64,000 nt of DNA from Lepidurus packardi (GCA_023053545.1 JAKZAN010000007.1:8866001-8930000), one strand, 5' to 3'; shown: positions 21,701 through 35,432, counted from the stretch's first letter. Program-made: numbers and translations. Notes: generated by a model from the sequence alone, not told the origin.

Positions 21701-22009
21701 CAGTTTTTATTTCTTTTACATTCCAAAAGGGGATTGCACGAAAGATGGCCTTAATCATTGCCCCCTTTGGATTGGGCCTGAATAAAAAAGCGTCCTTCTT
21801 CTTTTGGGCTTTAGACATGGTTAAAAGTATCCCACAGCGCTTTTATTTTGTTCTATTTTTTACGAGAAAGTCCTCCAAGCGGAAATTGGTTTGGATGTTT
21901 GAACGCGTGCTTTAGCACCCATGTAGCAAATATTCGGTTATTTCACATGGACGGGCCCTATAAAACTCCACCTGCCCCCTCCTGAGATAGCTGTACTGTA
22001 CATATATCT

Positions 22010-23020
22010 ACCTTGACTAGCTTCTCCACTCTTTCCATTTTTCTCCTTTTTTTTTAAATAAATACAATAAATGGACTAGCTTCTACTCCTTCCATTGGAC
22101 TTCTTTAAAAAAAAATTAAATAATATATACCTACCTTGAACTAGATTCTCTACTCCTTCCATTTAATTTATCATTTTTTAAATAAATAGAATAAATCGAA
22201 ATAATATAAATCTACCCTGACTATATTCTATATTCCTTCTATTTCGATTTCGTCTCTAAAAACATGGAGGTGAGTTAAAGAATGCCCTGTAGGAATCTCT
22301 AGTCCTTCCATTTGATTTACCCATTTTAAAATAAATAAAATACAATTAATGCAGCTTCTCTACTCCTTCCGCTTGATTTTTCCTTTTTTTAAATAAACAA
22401 AATAAATTGAAATAAATTGAAATAATGTAAATCTACCCTGACTAGATTCTCTATTCCTTCTATTTCGATTTCGTTTCTAAAAACATGGAGGTGAGTTAAA
22501 GAATGCCCTGTAGGAATCTCTACTCCTTCCATTTGATTTATCCATTTTAAAATAAATAAAATACAATTAATGCAGCTTCTCTACTCCTTCCGCTTGATTT
22601 TTCCTTTTTTTAAAATAAAGAAAATAAATAAAATAAATTGAAATAATGTAAATCTACCCTGACTAGATTCTCTATTCCTTCTATTTCGATTCCATCTTTC
22701 AAAAAAATGGTGAGTTAAAGAATGCCCTGTAGGAATCTCTACTCCTTCCATTTGATTATCCTTTTTAAAATAAATAAAATACAACTAATGCAGCTTCTCT
22801 ACTCCTTCCGCTTGATTTTTCCTTTTTTTTAAATAAACAAAATAAATCAAATAAATTGAAATAATATAAATCTACCCTGACTAGATTCTCTATTCCTTCT
22901 ATTTCGATTTCATCTTTAAAAAAAAATGGTGAGTTAAAGAATGCCCTATATACTCTATTCCTTCTATTTCGATTTCATCTTTAAAAAAAATGTTGAGTTA
23001 AAGAATGCCCTATAGGAAGG
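22010..23020. repeat. ~215-bp tandem array of pyrimidine-rich units
   Basis: Four to five units share CTACTCCTTCC, AAATAAATAAAATAC and ATCTACCCTGACTAGATTC blocks and end with GAGTTAAAGAATGCCCT. The last copies are truncated. No coding potential. Confidence 0.9.
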
Positions 23021-24929
23021 CTAACTGCTTCTAGTTGGGCCTTTATTAAAGGACAATCGTGGGGAGAATGGGTTGTCTCAGAAACTAATGAACGTGCAAG
23101 CTTTGAGACCACCCCCCGGGCCGGAGGTCACCTGTTATGTTAGATGCTACCAACGGTGGTAATGCATGACGCCATTAAAAGTCCGTCGACCTGTTTCCCT
23201 TGACACTTTGTATACATGCTTGTGTGTTAGTGTTAAGAGTGAGTACAAAAGGGTTCGAAAAAGGGAACGTTGATAAAAAAGCATATAAGCTCCATGGTTT
23301 CAATAGGATTAGATTATGGTCAAATGATTTTCTTTTTCTTTGTTGGGTGTCATATAAGTTTGGGGAAGGTGTTGGTCTCCTGAATCTTATTCAGGAGAAT
23401 CTTATTCATAGAATAGGTGAAAGGAGGGGGTCTTTCTTTATTTTTATTTTTTTTGGCCAGCTCTTATTAGCCCTATACCGCTGGATACTTAACTTGTCTT
23501 CCTGTGTGAAAAGGCTTTACCTTTATATTACCACATACCCCACCTCGGCCTCTTTTTTTCTTCCTTTAGAAAGCACAAAAAAAAAAAAAAAAAAAAAAAT
23601 GAAAAATAGCGTGTGCAGGAGGATTAGAACTTTATGGCCCAATTAAGACCCCTTCTCCTTCTTGGTTCTCGCACATATGAAAAACCTTGAGGGTTTATGT
23701 TTTTTTATGAAAAGTCGCTGCTTTATTACTTCGCATGCTGCAGCTTATTACACGTAGTGGTGGTCGAACGCAGTGGAACAGATTTTTTGGAAGGCATGTT
23801 GGACGTAGACTGTACTTCTGGAGGGCTGTTTGGAAACATGATGTCGTCGACCCCCTTGTGGAGAATGTGGAGAATGAAAAAAGTAATAGCAAAGGACTTG
23901 AACCTGGACCTTAGCAGAAAAGACCAAAATCTTGTGGAGCTTGGGAGGAGTGAGAAGTTAGAATAAAAAGGAACTTCTTTTGGGGTATCAAGATGTGCAT
24001 ACATATACAGTCCAATGTCCAATGTTGTTATTTTTGGCAAAAAATGTCCAAATCAGCCTCTGTTTTTAGCAGCACAGAGTAATTTTAAACTTGCGGTATG
24101 CGTTGAATGACTGCATAGATGGGTAATCGCCTGGTGTGAAGTTGATTGTCGTGACTGAAGATGTAGCTGATGCCCCCTGCGAAGTTCCTGCCGGAGTATG
24201 AAGTGGGTTTCGGTTAAGATTGCGAGCTTGACAAATGCTTATCGAAAGCCGGACATGGAGAGAAGAAACTGGTTACATTTTTTTTTTTTGCAAAGTCTTC
24301 ATCTTCGTTTTGTGTGGTCAAATCCTTAGCCAAGCTAACAAGCAAGTGTAGAGTATGAACATAAGTGTAGTGTAGAGTAAGTGTAGAGTATGAACATAAA
24401 AAAAATATAAAATAAAAGAATAAGGAAGCCAGGCATGTTTGTAGCACGTACATGATGTGCTCCTCTTTAGCGAGTTTTATGGGATTAACGGCTACGGTAT
24501 TAGGTACGAACTGTTTGGGAATCAACCAAAATGGCTTTCAGGCATAGTTCGTGGGGTGTGTGCTACTGGACTTGTTACCTGGACTGAATACCGCGTGGCA
24601 ATATGAGTTAAAGGCTATCAACAGTTGAAAAAGAAAAAAGAAAGAGGAAAGAAAAGGGAAGATGGATAATGGCAGTCCTTTTGCGGGCCGCTTTGCACGG
24701 CATTGAATATATATCACAGCAGGGAATACGAGCGACAGAAGACCTTCTGTCATCCGTATTTGTATCCACCTGTACAGTCCTAGTTGAAGGGAATGTACAC
24801 GCCTCGGGCGCTATGTACTCAACTCGTGAAATGGGATAAAGACAGTCAGAGAGATGACAAAGAGAGATAAAAAGGAAACGCATAACAGCAAGACAGTTTC
24901 TTTTGGCGCAGGTGTGCCGTTTTGTTTAA

Positions 24930-25320
24930 TACAGAAAGAAATATGAATTATGGAAAACAATGCGCTCCAAGTCAAGAGCTCATGTGGTTTGGCGCTGCAC
25001 AAAGATGGTCTGGATGGTACGGTGGTTACTGTCAGGAAGTTACCCAGGGTATTCAACACCAATCCAGCATGACGTCCCAAAGCTACCCCTTAGCATCCCT
25101 GATGATGCAGAATCACACATCAAGGCCGTCTAAAAGGGCTCATTTTGGAGTTGACAAGATTCGTTCTGCTTTTCCAAGTTTTGCTCCCCAGTGCCAAGAA
25201 GCTAAGATATCTTGGGAGTTTCCTCTTTTCTTAAAAGGGTTTTCTAACAGGGTTAGGAAGCGAACCACGAGAAGATCCCCTACAAAGTACCTAGTCATGG
25301 GAAAACCGTCATTCTATTAA
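24930..25320 (+). other. Exon-like open segment, uncharacterised
   Basis: A plus-strand frame is open from a good acceptor-like site (a T-rich tract then AATACAG at about 24930) to TAA at 25318-25320. The first ~65 codons are rich in Gln, Ser, Gly, Met and Trp (for example YGGYCQEVTQGIQHQSS), which looks like protein rather than noise. The rest is basic. I recognise no domain and could not connect it to another exon. Confidence 0.25.
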
Positions 25321-25603
25321 ACCGTGTCGTTTCGCCCCTTAACTCATGCAAAACAGGATGATTGCAATCTCGCAGAAGGCTTTTTACTTCCGATATGCAT
25401 ATTGAGAACAATGCGTGGGAAAGAAGGTGTTGAGGTACTCCACTGTATAGGTACTCCTTTCGTACAGAGTCAATACCTGTTACCTTTTCGTCCAAAGGAC
25501 CTCAAGTTTGACATCAACACGGCCAAGACTTCCAACATTTTATGCAGCAGGCCCAAATTTGCATATGTTATGATCCTTCACTTCCTGTCCAGTTTATAAC
25601 TTT

Positions 25604-25730
25604 ACAACAAGTTCCGATGGTGGGGGCAGGTAGCTGCTATAAGGATACAATGCAGGGTCCGCCTGTGTATAAGCCTCTTGCTCCTGGCTTTCTTGGAAGT
25701 CGCCATTTACTTCATATTTTTGTTCGCTAG
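25604..25730 (-). other. Exon-like open segment, uncharacterised
   Basis: On the minus strand a pyrimidine-rich tract ending CCCTAG precedes an open frame of about 42 codons, ending at a donor-like GTAAAG near 25604. The translated segment is acidic and then Pro/Tyr-rich (YPYSSYLPPPSE). It could be an internal exon of an unassembled minus-strand gene. No family is recognised. Confidence 0.25.
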
Positions 25731-27832
25731 GGACAACAGAATGATCCAAGATGCGATAAGAAAAAGGACCCCGGCTTGCTTTTATTAACGCATTTTCAAC
25801 AGTTTGACGATAGATAAAAGCTATGGTTGGCTTTGCGTGAGACTAATTGTCAGGAAAAACGCTCCGTTCAACATGATTTTATTCATGCATGCATGCAAAT
25901 GGAACTTTTTTTTTCCAGAGTCCTAACAAGCGTTAGCTGTGGCGAAGGAGGAAGCTGGATTTGACCGGATGTTGTCATTAAGGACGCCTTTGCATAACTA
26001 ACCTAAGATTCCAATTAAAATATATTACGTGTGCAAAGCTCATGCTTTCGAAGGCAAAGATAACAACTCTGTCTCATAAGGTGCAGGACTTTAGTTTTGT
26101 ACAATTTGGGGAGTTCTTGAACTAGTTCATGGTAAGCTTCAATAGCTTATCTGGGGCATTGTGTTGTGTTGCTTTGCGCGCTACTTTGAGACTCCCCTAG
26201 AGTGCGCTGACAGCTAACGAATGATCGGAAGCAGATTGATCACGCCAACCCTTTTTTGATGAATACAATCCCTGATTGTCATTAAAGATAAGGCTGGAAT
26301 GGAAGAACAGGGCGGTAGATTTGCTTGGGGAGGTCAAAACGGCCGTTTTATGTTGGCGGCTGGGACGTTGGATGTGGGGATACGGCGTAAAAGGGGCTAT
26401 TATCAAGCATAGGAAAGGTTAGAGCATATAGCTCATGTTAATGAGATGGGGGTTTCCACAGGTAAAACGTCCGTTTTCCGTCCGGAAAAACTTTCCTTTT
26501 ACAATCGCTTTGCAATTCATGAAGTGATAGTTGGTCTTTGGAGGTCACTGGGAAAGATTTCTTAACTCGACAAGTTCCCAAGTCTTTATTTTCTTTTCAA
26601 AAGCAACAATTAGTTTCTTATGAGCAAGCGATATTTGTTTCTTCAAACTGTTGCATAATCAACATAATCGCATTCTTAATTGTATTTGGTATAGCACTTC
26701 CGGTTGATGTCACAGAAGGAAAATGCCATGATCCTGTGAGAGCAAACCACGAATCACAAAAATGTCCAAGGATTGATGGGTTTATCCTGAACATTATTTT
26801 CCCATTACTTAGTGACTCAGAGTACTTGCAATTAAAAGGGAAATTTTTTTTGCACAGCCAAAGAAATTTGGCGGCGTTGTCACATTGCTTTTAATTACAT
26901 CAATACATTTGGGGTACTTGTAAAACGGCGGTAGGTGGGCTGAATCGGTTTGCAGTTCGAAAAATCCTTCAAAGAAGATTTCCATACATTCCCCTTTAAA
27001 ATAATTGGATCACTTTGGGCGATGCACACCTATAGCCCATAAAAAATGGAGAAAATTACGCCTTCGAGGGGATTATATAAGAACGTATAGACAATGACAT
27101 CACGTTTTGGGTAGACTTGGGGGAAAACAGACATAACAAACATCCGCACGCGTCGATATTTCGTTGTGGGGAGTCAAAATTAGGCAGGTGGGTTAGTCGC
27201 AACGTGTTTCGATTTCAGACATAGAGCTGCAGAAGATAAAGAAAACGAGTTTTAATTTATGCACAAGTCTACGATACCCGTTTTTATGAAGTCCACTTCA
27301 TCCCATATGTTTACGTCGTTTATCAGGTAGGGAAATCCATGATACCAAATGTGGAGCATATGTGATTAGAACGAAGCCACCTTTTACGACTTGCAATGGC
27401 AATGGCAGCTTGCCGTTTAAAAGGAACCACCGGCGCATGCCGATGCGAGGATTCCACAATGCCTGGTATGTATACTACCCCGGGGTATTCCACAGTGACA
27501 GCGGCGAAGAAGTCAGGCAGCAAAGGCAAAAAAGCCTTTTTGGTTTAAGGCGACCTAAAGGGTGCATGCAGCTTGTGTGATAAGTCTTCACTAGGGGATC
27601 TTTCTCATCTTTTTTGGCTCAAAAAGCTGAAGAAGGGGAACTTTTCTAAGGTACACGACCACCTGCCTTAACATGACTGCTGGTGTCACCTTGAAATGCC
27701 GGCGGTACACGGGTAGAAGGTTTGGGGAAACTGGATTGTTGAGTGCTTCTTTTTTTTACACGCCTTTGAGTTCGTGGTATATTCATTATTGCACAAAGGT
27801 GTTATGTCTTCTTTGGTTTCGGTTAGCCATGG

Positions 27833-28093
27833 CGGGTATTCATTGTTGACCCAAAGTTCCGCAAAAACTTTCATTGTTGAGAGGTCTGGGAGCACAGCTG
27901 AGTATACTTTAGCGACTATTGGCTGCAATACATCGGAGGTCGTGCTGATGTGGCGTCCTTGTTGCTATGGCGGGTATTCATTGTTGACCCAAAGTTCCGC
28001 AAAAACTTTCATTGTTGAGAGGTCTGGGAGCACAGCTGAGTATACTTCAGCGACTTTGGCTGCAATACATCGGATGTCGTGCTGATGTGGCGT
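27833..28093. repeat. ~133-bp tandem duplication
   Basis: Two copies of ~133 bp, both beginning ATGGCGGGTATTCATTGTTG (27829 and 27966) and both ending GCGTCCTTGTTGCT. They differ by a few bases and a short indel. Confidence 0.92.
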
Positions 28094-28490
28094 CCTTGTT
28101 GCTCGTACGCGGTTAGGGATGAAAGATGCGTTGAATACAATCTTAGGCACAGGAAGAAATAAAACCGGTCCTTATTTATTAGCGAACTCCATTACCTCTT
28201 ACAACCATTGCGGATAGGTATCATAAAGAGCTGATGACCGTGTAGGATAGCTTATATTGGGTACCCTGTATCGGACACGTTATACTTGATATGTTTATGT
28301 TCTGTAAACCGTAAAAGACGCCATTTGCCGTCCTCTGTGTTAGTAGACAAACAGTGGCACATTCGATACTAATCATCACAGCAAATTACGTAACTTGGCA
28401 AGAAACTGAGACGCCGCAGGTAGAAGCTCGTTACTGGTACCATCGGTGTAGGCGGAGTACTTTGAGGATTATTATGGACTTACCAGCGCT

Positions 28491-28582
28491 ACTGTAACCA
28501 CCAGCTGCATGGAATTGCCTGCTGCGTTTAGGAATACTACGTGTCTCTTGTCTATAGTCTGGATCAGCATGGGGATTCCCTA
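28491..28582 (-). other. Exon-like segment with good splice signals, uncharacterised
   Basis: On the minus strand a TATGAATTTAG acceptor is followed by ~92 nt ending in GCGCTG before a GTAAGTCC donor. One frame gives an Arg/His/Gly-rich peptide (containing RQFHAAGGYSSAG), but a second frame is also open. No neighbour exon could be joined with a consistent phase. Confidence 0.25.
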
Positions 28583-29939
28583 AATTCATATACAAGATCA
28601 ATGGTAACTGTCACTATCGTTCGCGCAGCATACGCATGTTTGTCAAACGGACAGTGCCATCTATGGAGGGCGTGATTAATCGCGCGGTTCTCAAAGAAAC
28701 CAAACGAAGTTTTGGTTGGGCTAGTCTGAAGAAACCGCAAAGGAAATATGGTAATCTTACCGAAACACGCACTCCATTAAGATATGGTGTGAAGGAAAGG
28801 GTTATTAGGTAAAACAAAATCGAAAGAGGATGAGGTAGTCTATATTATTTTTATACTTTTATGCCTAACGACGAAGAGTCAATCTCTCTCTCGCTTTTAC
28901 TTAGTCTATTACGTTTCGAGCGGTGAAAACGAATATGCTTTAACAGTTTGTTCTGGATTCTATGACACGCGAATGCCCCATAAATCGTACTTTTCGTACC
29001 GCCCAGAATACTTCAAGATTCCCATATAATGCAGGTAAAACGTGAACTTTCAAAGCTGCCCTTCCACTTTTGGGAATCCGAGAGAAGTACAAGTACCCGC
29101 CTATCAACCTTTCTTGAGTAGGAAGGACCTACTTAAGTAAAAATATAGAGACACTCTTAGTGGTACCTCCCGAGAGCCCCCAATCTTGAACGTACTGGAC
29201 GGGTACACCGCTAACTGCGCAGATTCCAACAGTACCTGACATGAGGACCGTGTATCGTAACATGGTCGGTATAGGAAAAGAGTTACGGCACATTATTTTC
29301 CAAAAAGAAGACCTGAATTCAAATAAAAAGTGAATTGCGAACTTTACGGTCATAATTTCTGTTCCGGAGCTACGGGAACGAGAAGCCCAAGTCCGACGTC
29401 CTGTATTGCCCTTTGGGTAATGCCAACCTACAAAAGGGAGTATTATTAAATTGCGTGGCCAGGTCATTGCCGGGCTTCTCTCTTAACTAACTCGGATAGG
29501 TGCTGCTACACAAGGAGTCTGACATTTAAAAAAAGGCTTTCTGGCGAAACATCTTTTATGTCATTGACCTCGGTACATCCGAGACTGGTTTGAAGACTGG
29601 CTCAAGGTTTGTAGAGCTAGTTCATATAAAATAAGTAATTTGCATACCCGTGACTAAGGTCAGGAAGGTTTTGTATACTTAAACTCTGTTACAAGCTTGC
29701 CAAAAAGGATGACCACTTTCAGCACATTTGCTCAGAAGATTCGACAACCTTGGGAAAGACGTATTGTGTCCTGCGAACCTGTCCTATCCTAAAGCTCCTA
29801 CTTTTTAAACATTCCAAATGCAGTACCTGAATTTAGTATATGCAAATGTCTGCGAAAGGTGAAGTGAGTTTTTAGATTTAATGTTTTGACAGTACGTACG
29901 TTATGTTGGCAGAGGTCATTACAAAGCGAACCTAAGAAT

Positions 29940-31098
29940 ATATTTGTTTCTAAACGTACTTTATGTAAAAATTTAAAAAAATGTAAAAAATGTAAAAAAA
30001 TGTTACAAATCTTAAGGTTCACATAGAGTGCCATGTACTGCAATTTATTTGGCATATTACCAATAGAATATCGTAGAATTTCAACTAAAAGTTTGTAACA
30101 CAATAGAAAGTTTGTAAGTTTGCAACACAATAGAAAATGTTAGAATTAAAAGGCATTTTACTACAGGAGTTTATACAATTATAGATTTGTAATTTACAAT
30201 TTTGTTTCTAAACGTACTTTATGTAAAAAATTTAAAAAAATTTAAAAAAAATTTAAAAAATTTAAAAAATTTAAAAAAATTTAAAAAAATGTAAAAAACC
30301 TTAAGGGTGACATGGAGTGCCATGTACTGCAATTTATTTGGCATATTTCCAATAGAATTTCGTAGAATTGCAACTAAAAGTTTGTAACTCAATAGAAAGT
30401 TTGTAAGTTTGCAACACAATAGAAAATGTTAGAATTAAAAGGCACTTTACTACAGGAATTTATACAATTATAGATTTGTAATTTACCATTTTATTTCTAA
30501 ACGTACTTTATGTAAAAAATGTAAAAAAATTTAAAAAATTTAAAAAATTTAAAAAAATTTAAAAAAATTTAAAAAATTTAAAAAATGTAAAAAAATGTAA
30601 AAAACCTTAAGGATGACATGGAGTGCCATGTACTGCAATTTATTTGGCATATTTCCAATAGAATATCGTAGAATTGCAACTAAAAGCTTGTAACTCAATA
30701 GAAAGTTTGTAAGTTTGCAACACACTAGAAAATGTTAGAATTAAAAGGCATTTTACTACAGGAGTTTATACAATTATAGATTTGTAATTTACAATTTTGT
30801 TTCTAAACGTACTTTATGTAAAAAATGTAAAAAAATTTTAAAAATTTTAAAAATTTTAAAAAATTTTAAAAAATTTTAAAAATGTAAAAAAATGTAAAAA
30901 ACCTTAAGGGTGACATGGAGTGCCATGTACTGCAATTTATTTGGCATATTTCCAATAGAATATCGTAGAATTGCAACTAAAAGTTTGTAACACAATAGAA
31001 AGTTTGTAAGTTTGCAACACACTAGAAAATGTTAGAATTAAAAGGCACTTTACTACAGGAGTTTATACAATTATAGATTTGTAATTTACAATTTTTAA
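29940..31098. repeat. ~300-bp AT-rich tandem array, four copies
   Basis: Units start with TTCTAAACGTACTTTATGTA near 29947, 30208, 30499 and 30802. They contain a variable (AATTTAAAA)n tract, then a conserved block with ACATGGAGTGCCATGTAC (a small hairpin) and a shared tail ending GTAATTTACA. Length differences come from the A/T tract. Confidence 0.93.
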
Positions 31099-32474
31099 CT
31101 GAAATGGTCTTACTATTAGGTTGTGTGGTGCTATTTAGTAACAAATTTTAAGTACGATAAGATTGCAGGCTATTTTATAGCCTGTTGAATGTTTGGACGG
31201 ATGAAATGGGTGGTTCGATTTGTAATAAGAGCGTGGAACTATAACTTACTTCCCAGACACGGAAGTTTCGCATATAGTTATAAAGTTTTACACACACTTG
31301 TAAAGTATAAATAATTGATGTAGATATCGTCATGAAAGAAAGGGAGAGGAACGAATTTTATGTATTTAAATTAGGCCATACGTCGTAAGGTTTATGGAAC
31401 TGAACCGCTCTAACTGTGCACGTGCAAAACGCAGATGTTTACGGAAGTACAAATCTCATTTAAATTAATGCTACAGAACACTGGAGTGGAAGATTGCTCT
31501 CATTTTAGTTAGGGTTGTATTGAAGAACGTGTGTGCAAAGAATGATTCATGGGTATTTTGCGCACATTATTTGTCTTGTCAAGGACATTGGCAAACTTTG
31601 ACGGTTAAGAAGCTACTTTTTATGTTTGTTTGGGTAGTGAAACAAGACATGGCGAAAATAAATTAACGCATGATGTGCGCATCTGCAGTACATTAATACC
31701 CTGGGGTATAGTAGCATCTGCGGTATTCAGGTAGCCAGGCAAAACAAGAACCACAGCAAATGTCTTTACAAAAAAAGTTTTATGCGAAGAATCATAAGAG
31801 TCTAGGGCTTGCAACAAGACATATAGGTAACTTCCTAGCCAAGAACCTTGCGTAGAAAGTATAACGTTTAAAGTGGTTAAAAGCTCCCAGCAGAGGGCTG
31901 AATTAATCTTGAGTCGAAAGTATCGGCTTCGTTGTCAATCAAGTACAATAAATGAGCAGATGCTGGGCTGAATTTATCGCGTTCTGTCTCTGTAATCACA
32001 ATGTTGCGAAAAGTTAATTAGAGGATAAAAAGGCAATTTTATCTTGCAAATTAAACTTGTCTAGCAGCAGTCTGCAGTCTTGTTTCATTTTGAATTTTCT
32101 TCAAACTGGTTTTGCATATTTGGCCAAACTTGGAACGGCAACCGTCAACAATAAAACTATAAATAAAGCCTTGTTAGAGAGCATATGGCGCTGTAAAGTA
32201 TAATTGTATAGTTGCTCTTGCTGAAGCATATACTGGTGCTGAAAACGACATCAATGAAGACAAGCTAGGGAAGTAGAGGCATGAGGAAGTAGAGGAAGTT
32301 AATGGCATTGAAAATGAAAAGCCGGGCAAAGTTTTCCTCGTCGGTTGAACGGTATTTTTAACACCGTTATGTCATCCCACAAGGTCATGTGCAGGTGTGA
32401 AGCTCTTGCTAAACGATGATTGCGGTTCTTTTATGCGTTTCCTTTTGTTTTCTCCCTTCCAATCGCCCACGAAA

Positions 32475-34690
32475 TTCAACGAATCCATTTAGTATGCAGC
32501 AAGTAACAGCAAAGGGGATCCTTACAATGGGTTATAGGCTCTAACATCTTTTACTCCATCTTTTACATCAATTTAGACATTCGAGGCTAGTCAGAACGGT
32601 CAGAACCAGAACATGGCTATCAAACTTGCTCTCAAGAAGTCGCTGACACTTACAAACGAAGGTAATATAACACTTTATGGTCGACATATCATTTGTCACC
32701 TCGTTAGAGCGTTTTTCTAGAAGCTAAACATCGGTTGATCGAACTCGTTCCACCAGCCAGTTTTTATCTTACATCCGGAAGAAGCGTGTAAATTTGAATT
32801 GCACCTTTTCATATCCTTAGGCTCTTTATTAGCTATCGATGCCCAACTAGCACCGACCTTCGATAGCAATAATTTTCGATTTAAAAAGTTTATATTAGCC
32901 ATCTGTGGGCGCCTCCAGTAATCGTTTCAGAAAAGTGTCTTATTAGACCACTAGGTGGCATTTAAGCTTGAAAACGAATTAGATGTTTGACCTGCAAGCG
33001 ATAATAATGGAAAATAAACGGAGTATGTAGCAGTATGCATTTAGTATGCGGAGTATGCATTTAGTATGCAGCAAGTAACAGCAAACTGGATCCTTAAAAT
33101 GGGTTATAGGCTCTAACATCTTTTACTCCTTTATTTAGACATTCAGAACCAGAACATGGCTATCAAACTTGCTCTCAAGAAGTCGCTGACACTTAAAAAC
33201 GAAGGTAATATAACACTTTATGGTCGACATATCATTTGTCACCTCGTTAGAGCGTTTTTCTAGAAGCTAAACATCGGTTGATCGAACTCGTTCCACCAGC
33301 CAGTTTTTATCTTACATCCGGAAGAAGCGTGTAAATTTGAATTGCACCTTTTCATATCCTTAGGCTCTTTATTAGCTATCGATGCCCAACTAGCACCGAC
33401 CTTCGATAGCAATAATTTTCGATTAACAAAGTTTATATTAGCCATCTGTGGGCGCCTCCAGTAATCGTTTCAGAAAAGTGTCTTATTAGACCACGAGGTG
33501 GCATTTAAGCTTGAAAACGAATTAAATGTTTGACCTGCAAGCGATAATAATGGAAAATAAACGGAGTATGCAGCAGTATGCATTTAGTATGCAGTATGCA
33601 TTTTAGTATGCAGTATGCATTTAGTATGCAGCAAGTAACAGCAAACTGGATCCTTAAAATGAGTTATAGGCTCTAACATCTTTTACTCCTTTATTTAGAC
33701 ATTCAGAACCAGAACATGGCTATCAAACTTGCTCTCAAGAAGTCGCTGACACTTAAAAACGAAGGTAATATAACACTTTATGGTCGACATATCATTTGTC
33801 ACCTCGTTAGAGCGTTTTTCTAGAAGCTAAACATCGGTTGATCGAACTCGTTCCACCAGCCAGTTTTTATCTTACATCCGGAAGAAGCGTGTAAATTTGA
33901 ATTGCACCTTTTCATATCCTTAGGCTCTTTATTAGCTATCGATGCCCAACTAGCACCGACCTTCGATAGCAATAATTTTCGATTAACAAAGTTTATATTA
34001 GCCATCTGTGGGCGCCTCCAGTAATCGTTTCAGAAAAGTGTCTTATTAGACCACGAGGTGGCATTTAAGCTTGAAAACGAATTAAATGTTTGACCTGCAA
34101 GCGATAATAATGGAAAATAAACGGAGTATGCAGCAGTATGCATTTAGTATGCAGTATGCATTTTAGTATGCAGTATGCATTTAGTATGCAGCAAGTAACA
34201 GCAAACTGGATCCTTAAAATGAGTTATAGGCTCTAACATCTTTTACTCCTTTATTTAGACATTCAGAACCAGAACATGGCTATCAAACTTGCTCTCAAGA
34301 AGTCGCTGACACTTAAAAACGAAGGTAATATAACACTTTATGGTCGACATATCATTTGTCACCTCGTTAGAGCGTTTTTCTAGAAGCTAAACATCGGTTG
34401 ATCGAACTCGTTCCACCAGCCAGTTTTTATCTTACATCCGGAAGAAGCGTGTAAATTTGAATTGCACCTTTTCATGTCCTTAGGCTCTTTATTAGCTATC
34501 GATGCCCAACTAGAACCGACCTTCGATAGCAATAATTTTCGATTAACAAAGTGTATGTTAGCCATCTGTGGGCGCCTCCAGGAATCGTTTCCGAAAAGTG
34601 TCTTGTTAAACCACTAGGTGTCGTTTAAGCTTGAAAACGAATGAAATGTTTGACCTGCAAGCGATAATAATGGAAAATAAACTGAGTTTT
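32475..34690. repeat. 560-bp tandem array, four copies, each keeping a 61-codon ORF
   Basis: Four units (equivalent points 32493, 33066, 33626 and 34186) are ~97% alike in the middle. Each contains: a plus-strand ATG (32613, 33155, 33715, 34275) opening 16 codons up to a donor-like GAAGGTAATA; a minus-strand 61-codon ORF (32902-32717, 33445-33260, 34005-33820, 34565-34380); the motif GCCATCTGTGGGCGCC; and a CTCF-like CCACKAGGTGGCA site (the fourth is degraded). Units are separated by copies of GTATGCATTTA. No protein family is recognised. Confidence 0.93.
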
Positions 34691-35129
34691 AGGCTCCCAT
34701 GCCAACCGAAAACACGGGATGCTAAGAAGTGGACGGACAGTTTAGCCGTTAGCATGTGTAGCAAAGCTGTGTTGGCTCTTTGGTGATACTAATATAGTAT
34801 TGTTATTGAATGGTGACCTAACGGACAATTTATGGCCTGGATAGATGTCGGATTTACATCTATTCTGAACCAGCCTCACCCTTCTCTACCAATGGTTAGT
34901 CCCTACTTAAATTCTCACAGTATCCTTCATCAATTTACACAATTTACACTTTTATAATTGATTGATCACTCGTTAGGTTAATCCGCACAATTGTCTCTCC
35001 CAATTATTCATTTCCATTCCATTTGGTTTATCTTGTTTAGCATTTCGTTTTTTAATGTCTGTTGTTTAACCTTTCCATCATGTTTAAATCTTTAAATTCT
35101 AAGGATTTAATGGAAGAAAAGCGGCATTA

Positions 35130-35432
35130 TCATTCTTGCGAGGTTATTTTCAGCCTTTCAAGAGCCAGTTTACGAGTTAAAGGACCTCTAGGGTAACCAA
35201 ATACTGCAAAATGACGGAAACAGGCTAGTTTAATTACCCCTGTTTTTCCCCCAAAAAAGTCTGGGAGCGTTTTTGCCTTGGAGCAAGGTCCCTTATATGT
35301 ATTTTCTTGCTGAGGGAAAAGGCCGAAAGCGTCTCCCGTCTCCCGTCCCTCTTGGACCGTAGATAGGGTCGTTTGTTCGTCAAAAGGGACCCGATTTTCC
35401 TTTGTACCCGAACAGCTGTAGGGGCAGAGCAT
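35130..35432 (-). other. Uncharacterised 100-codon ORF with exon-like features
   Basis: The frame starts with ATG at 35432-35430. An alternative reading is an internal exon after CTGCCCCTACAG, with a donor-like GGGGTAATT inside. The composition is coding-like in the part between (for example RVPFDEQTTLSTVQEGRETG). No domain is recognised. It lies just right of the 560-bp array. Confidence 0.3.

Noticed and set aside
28636-28812. Plus-strand ATG ORF (MFVKRTVPSMEGV…)
   Set aside because: The opposite strand over the same bases is just as open and has better splice signals; neither is supported by a family, so no gene is called.
29129-29467. Minus-strand 112-codon ORF with several possible splice sites
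   Set aside because: Possible exons could be chained only by assuming a ~20-nt intron or by passing a stop; no domain is recognised.
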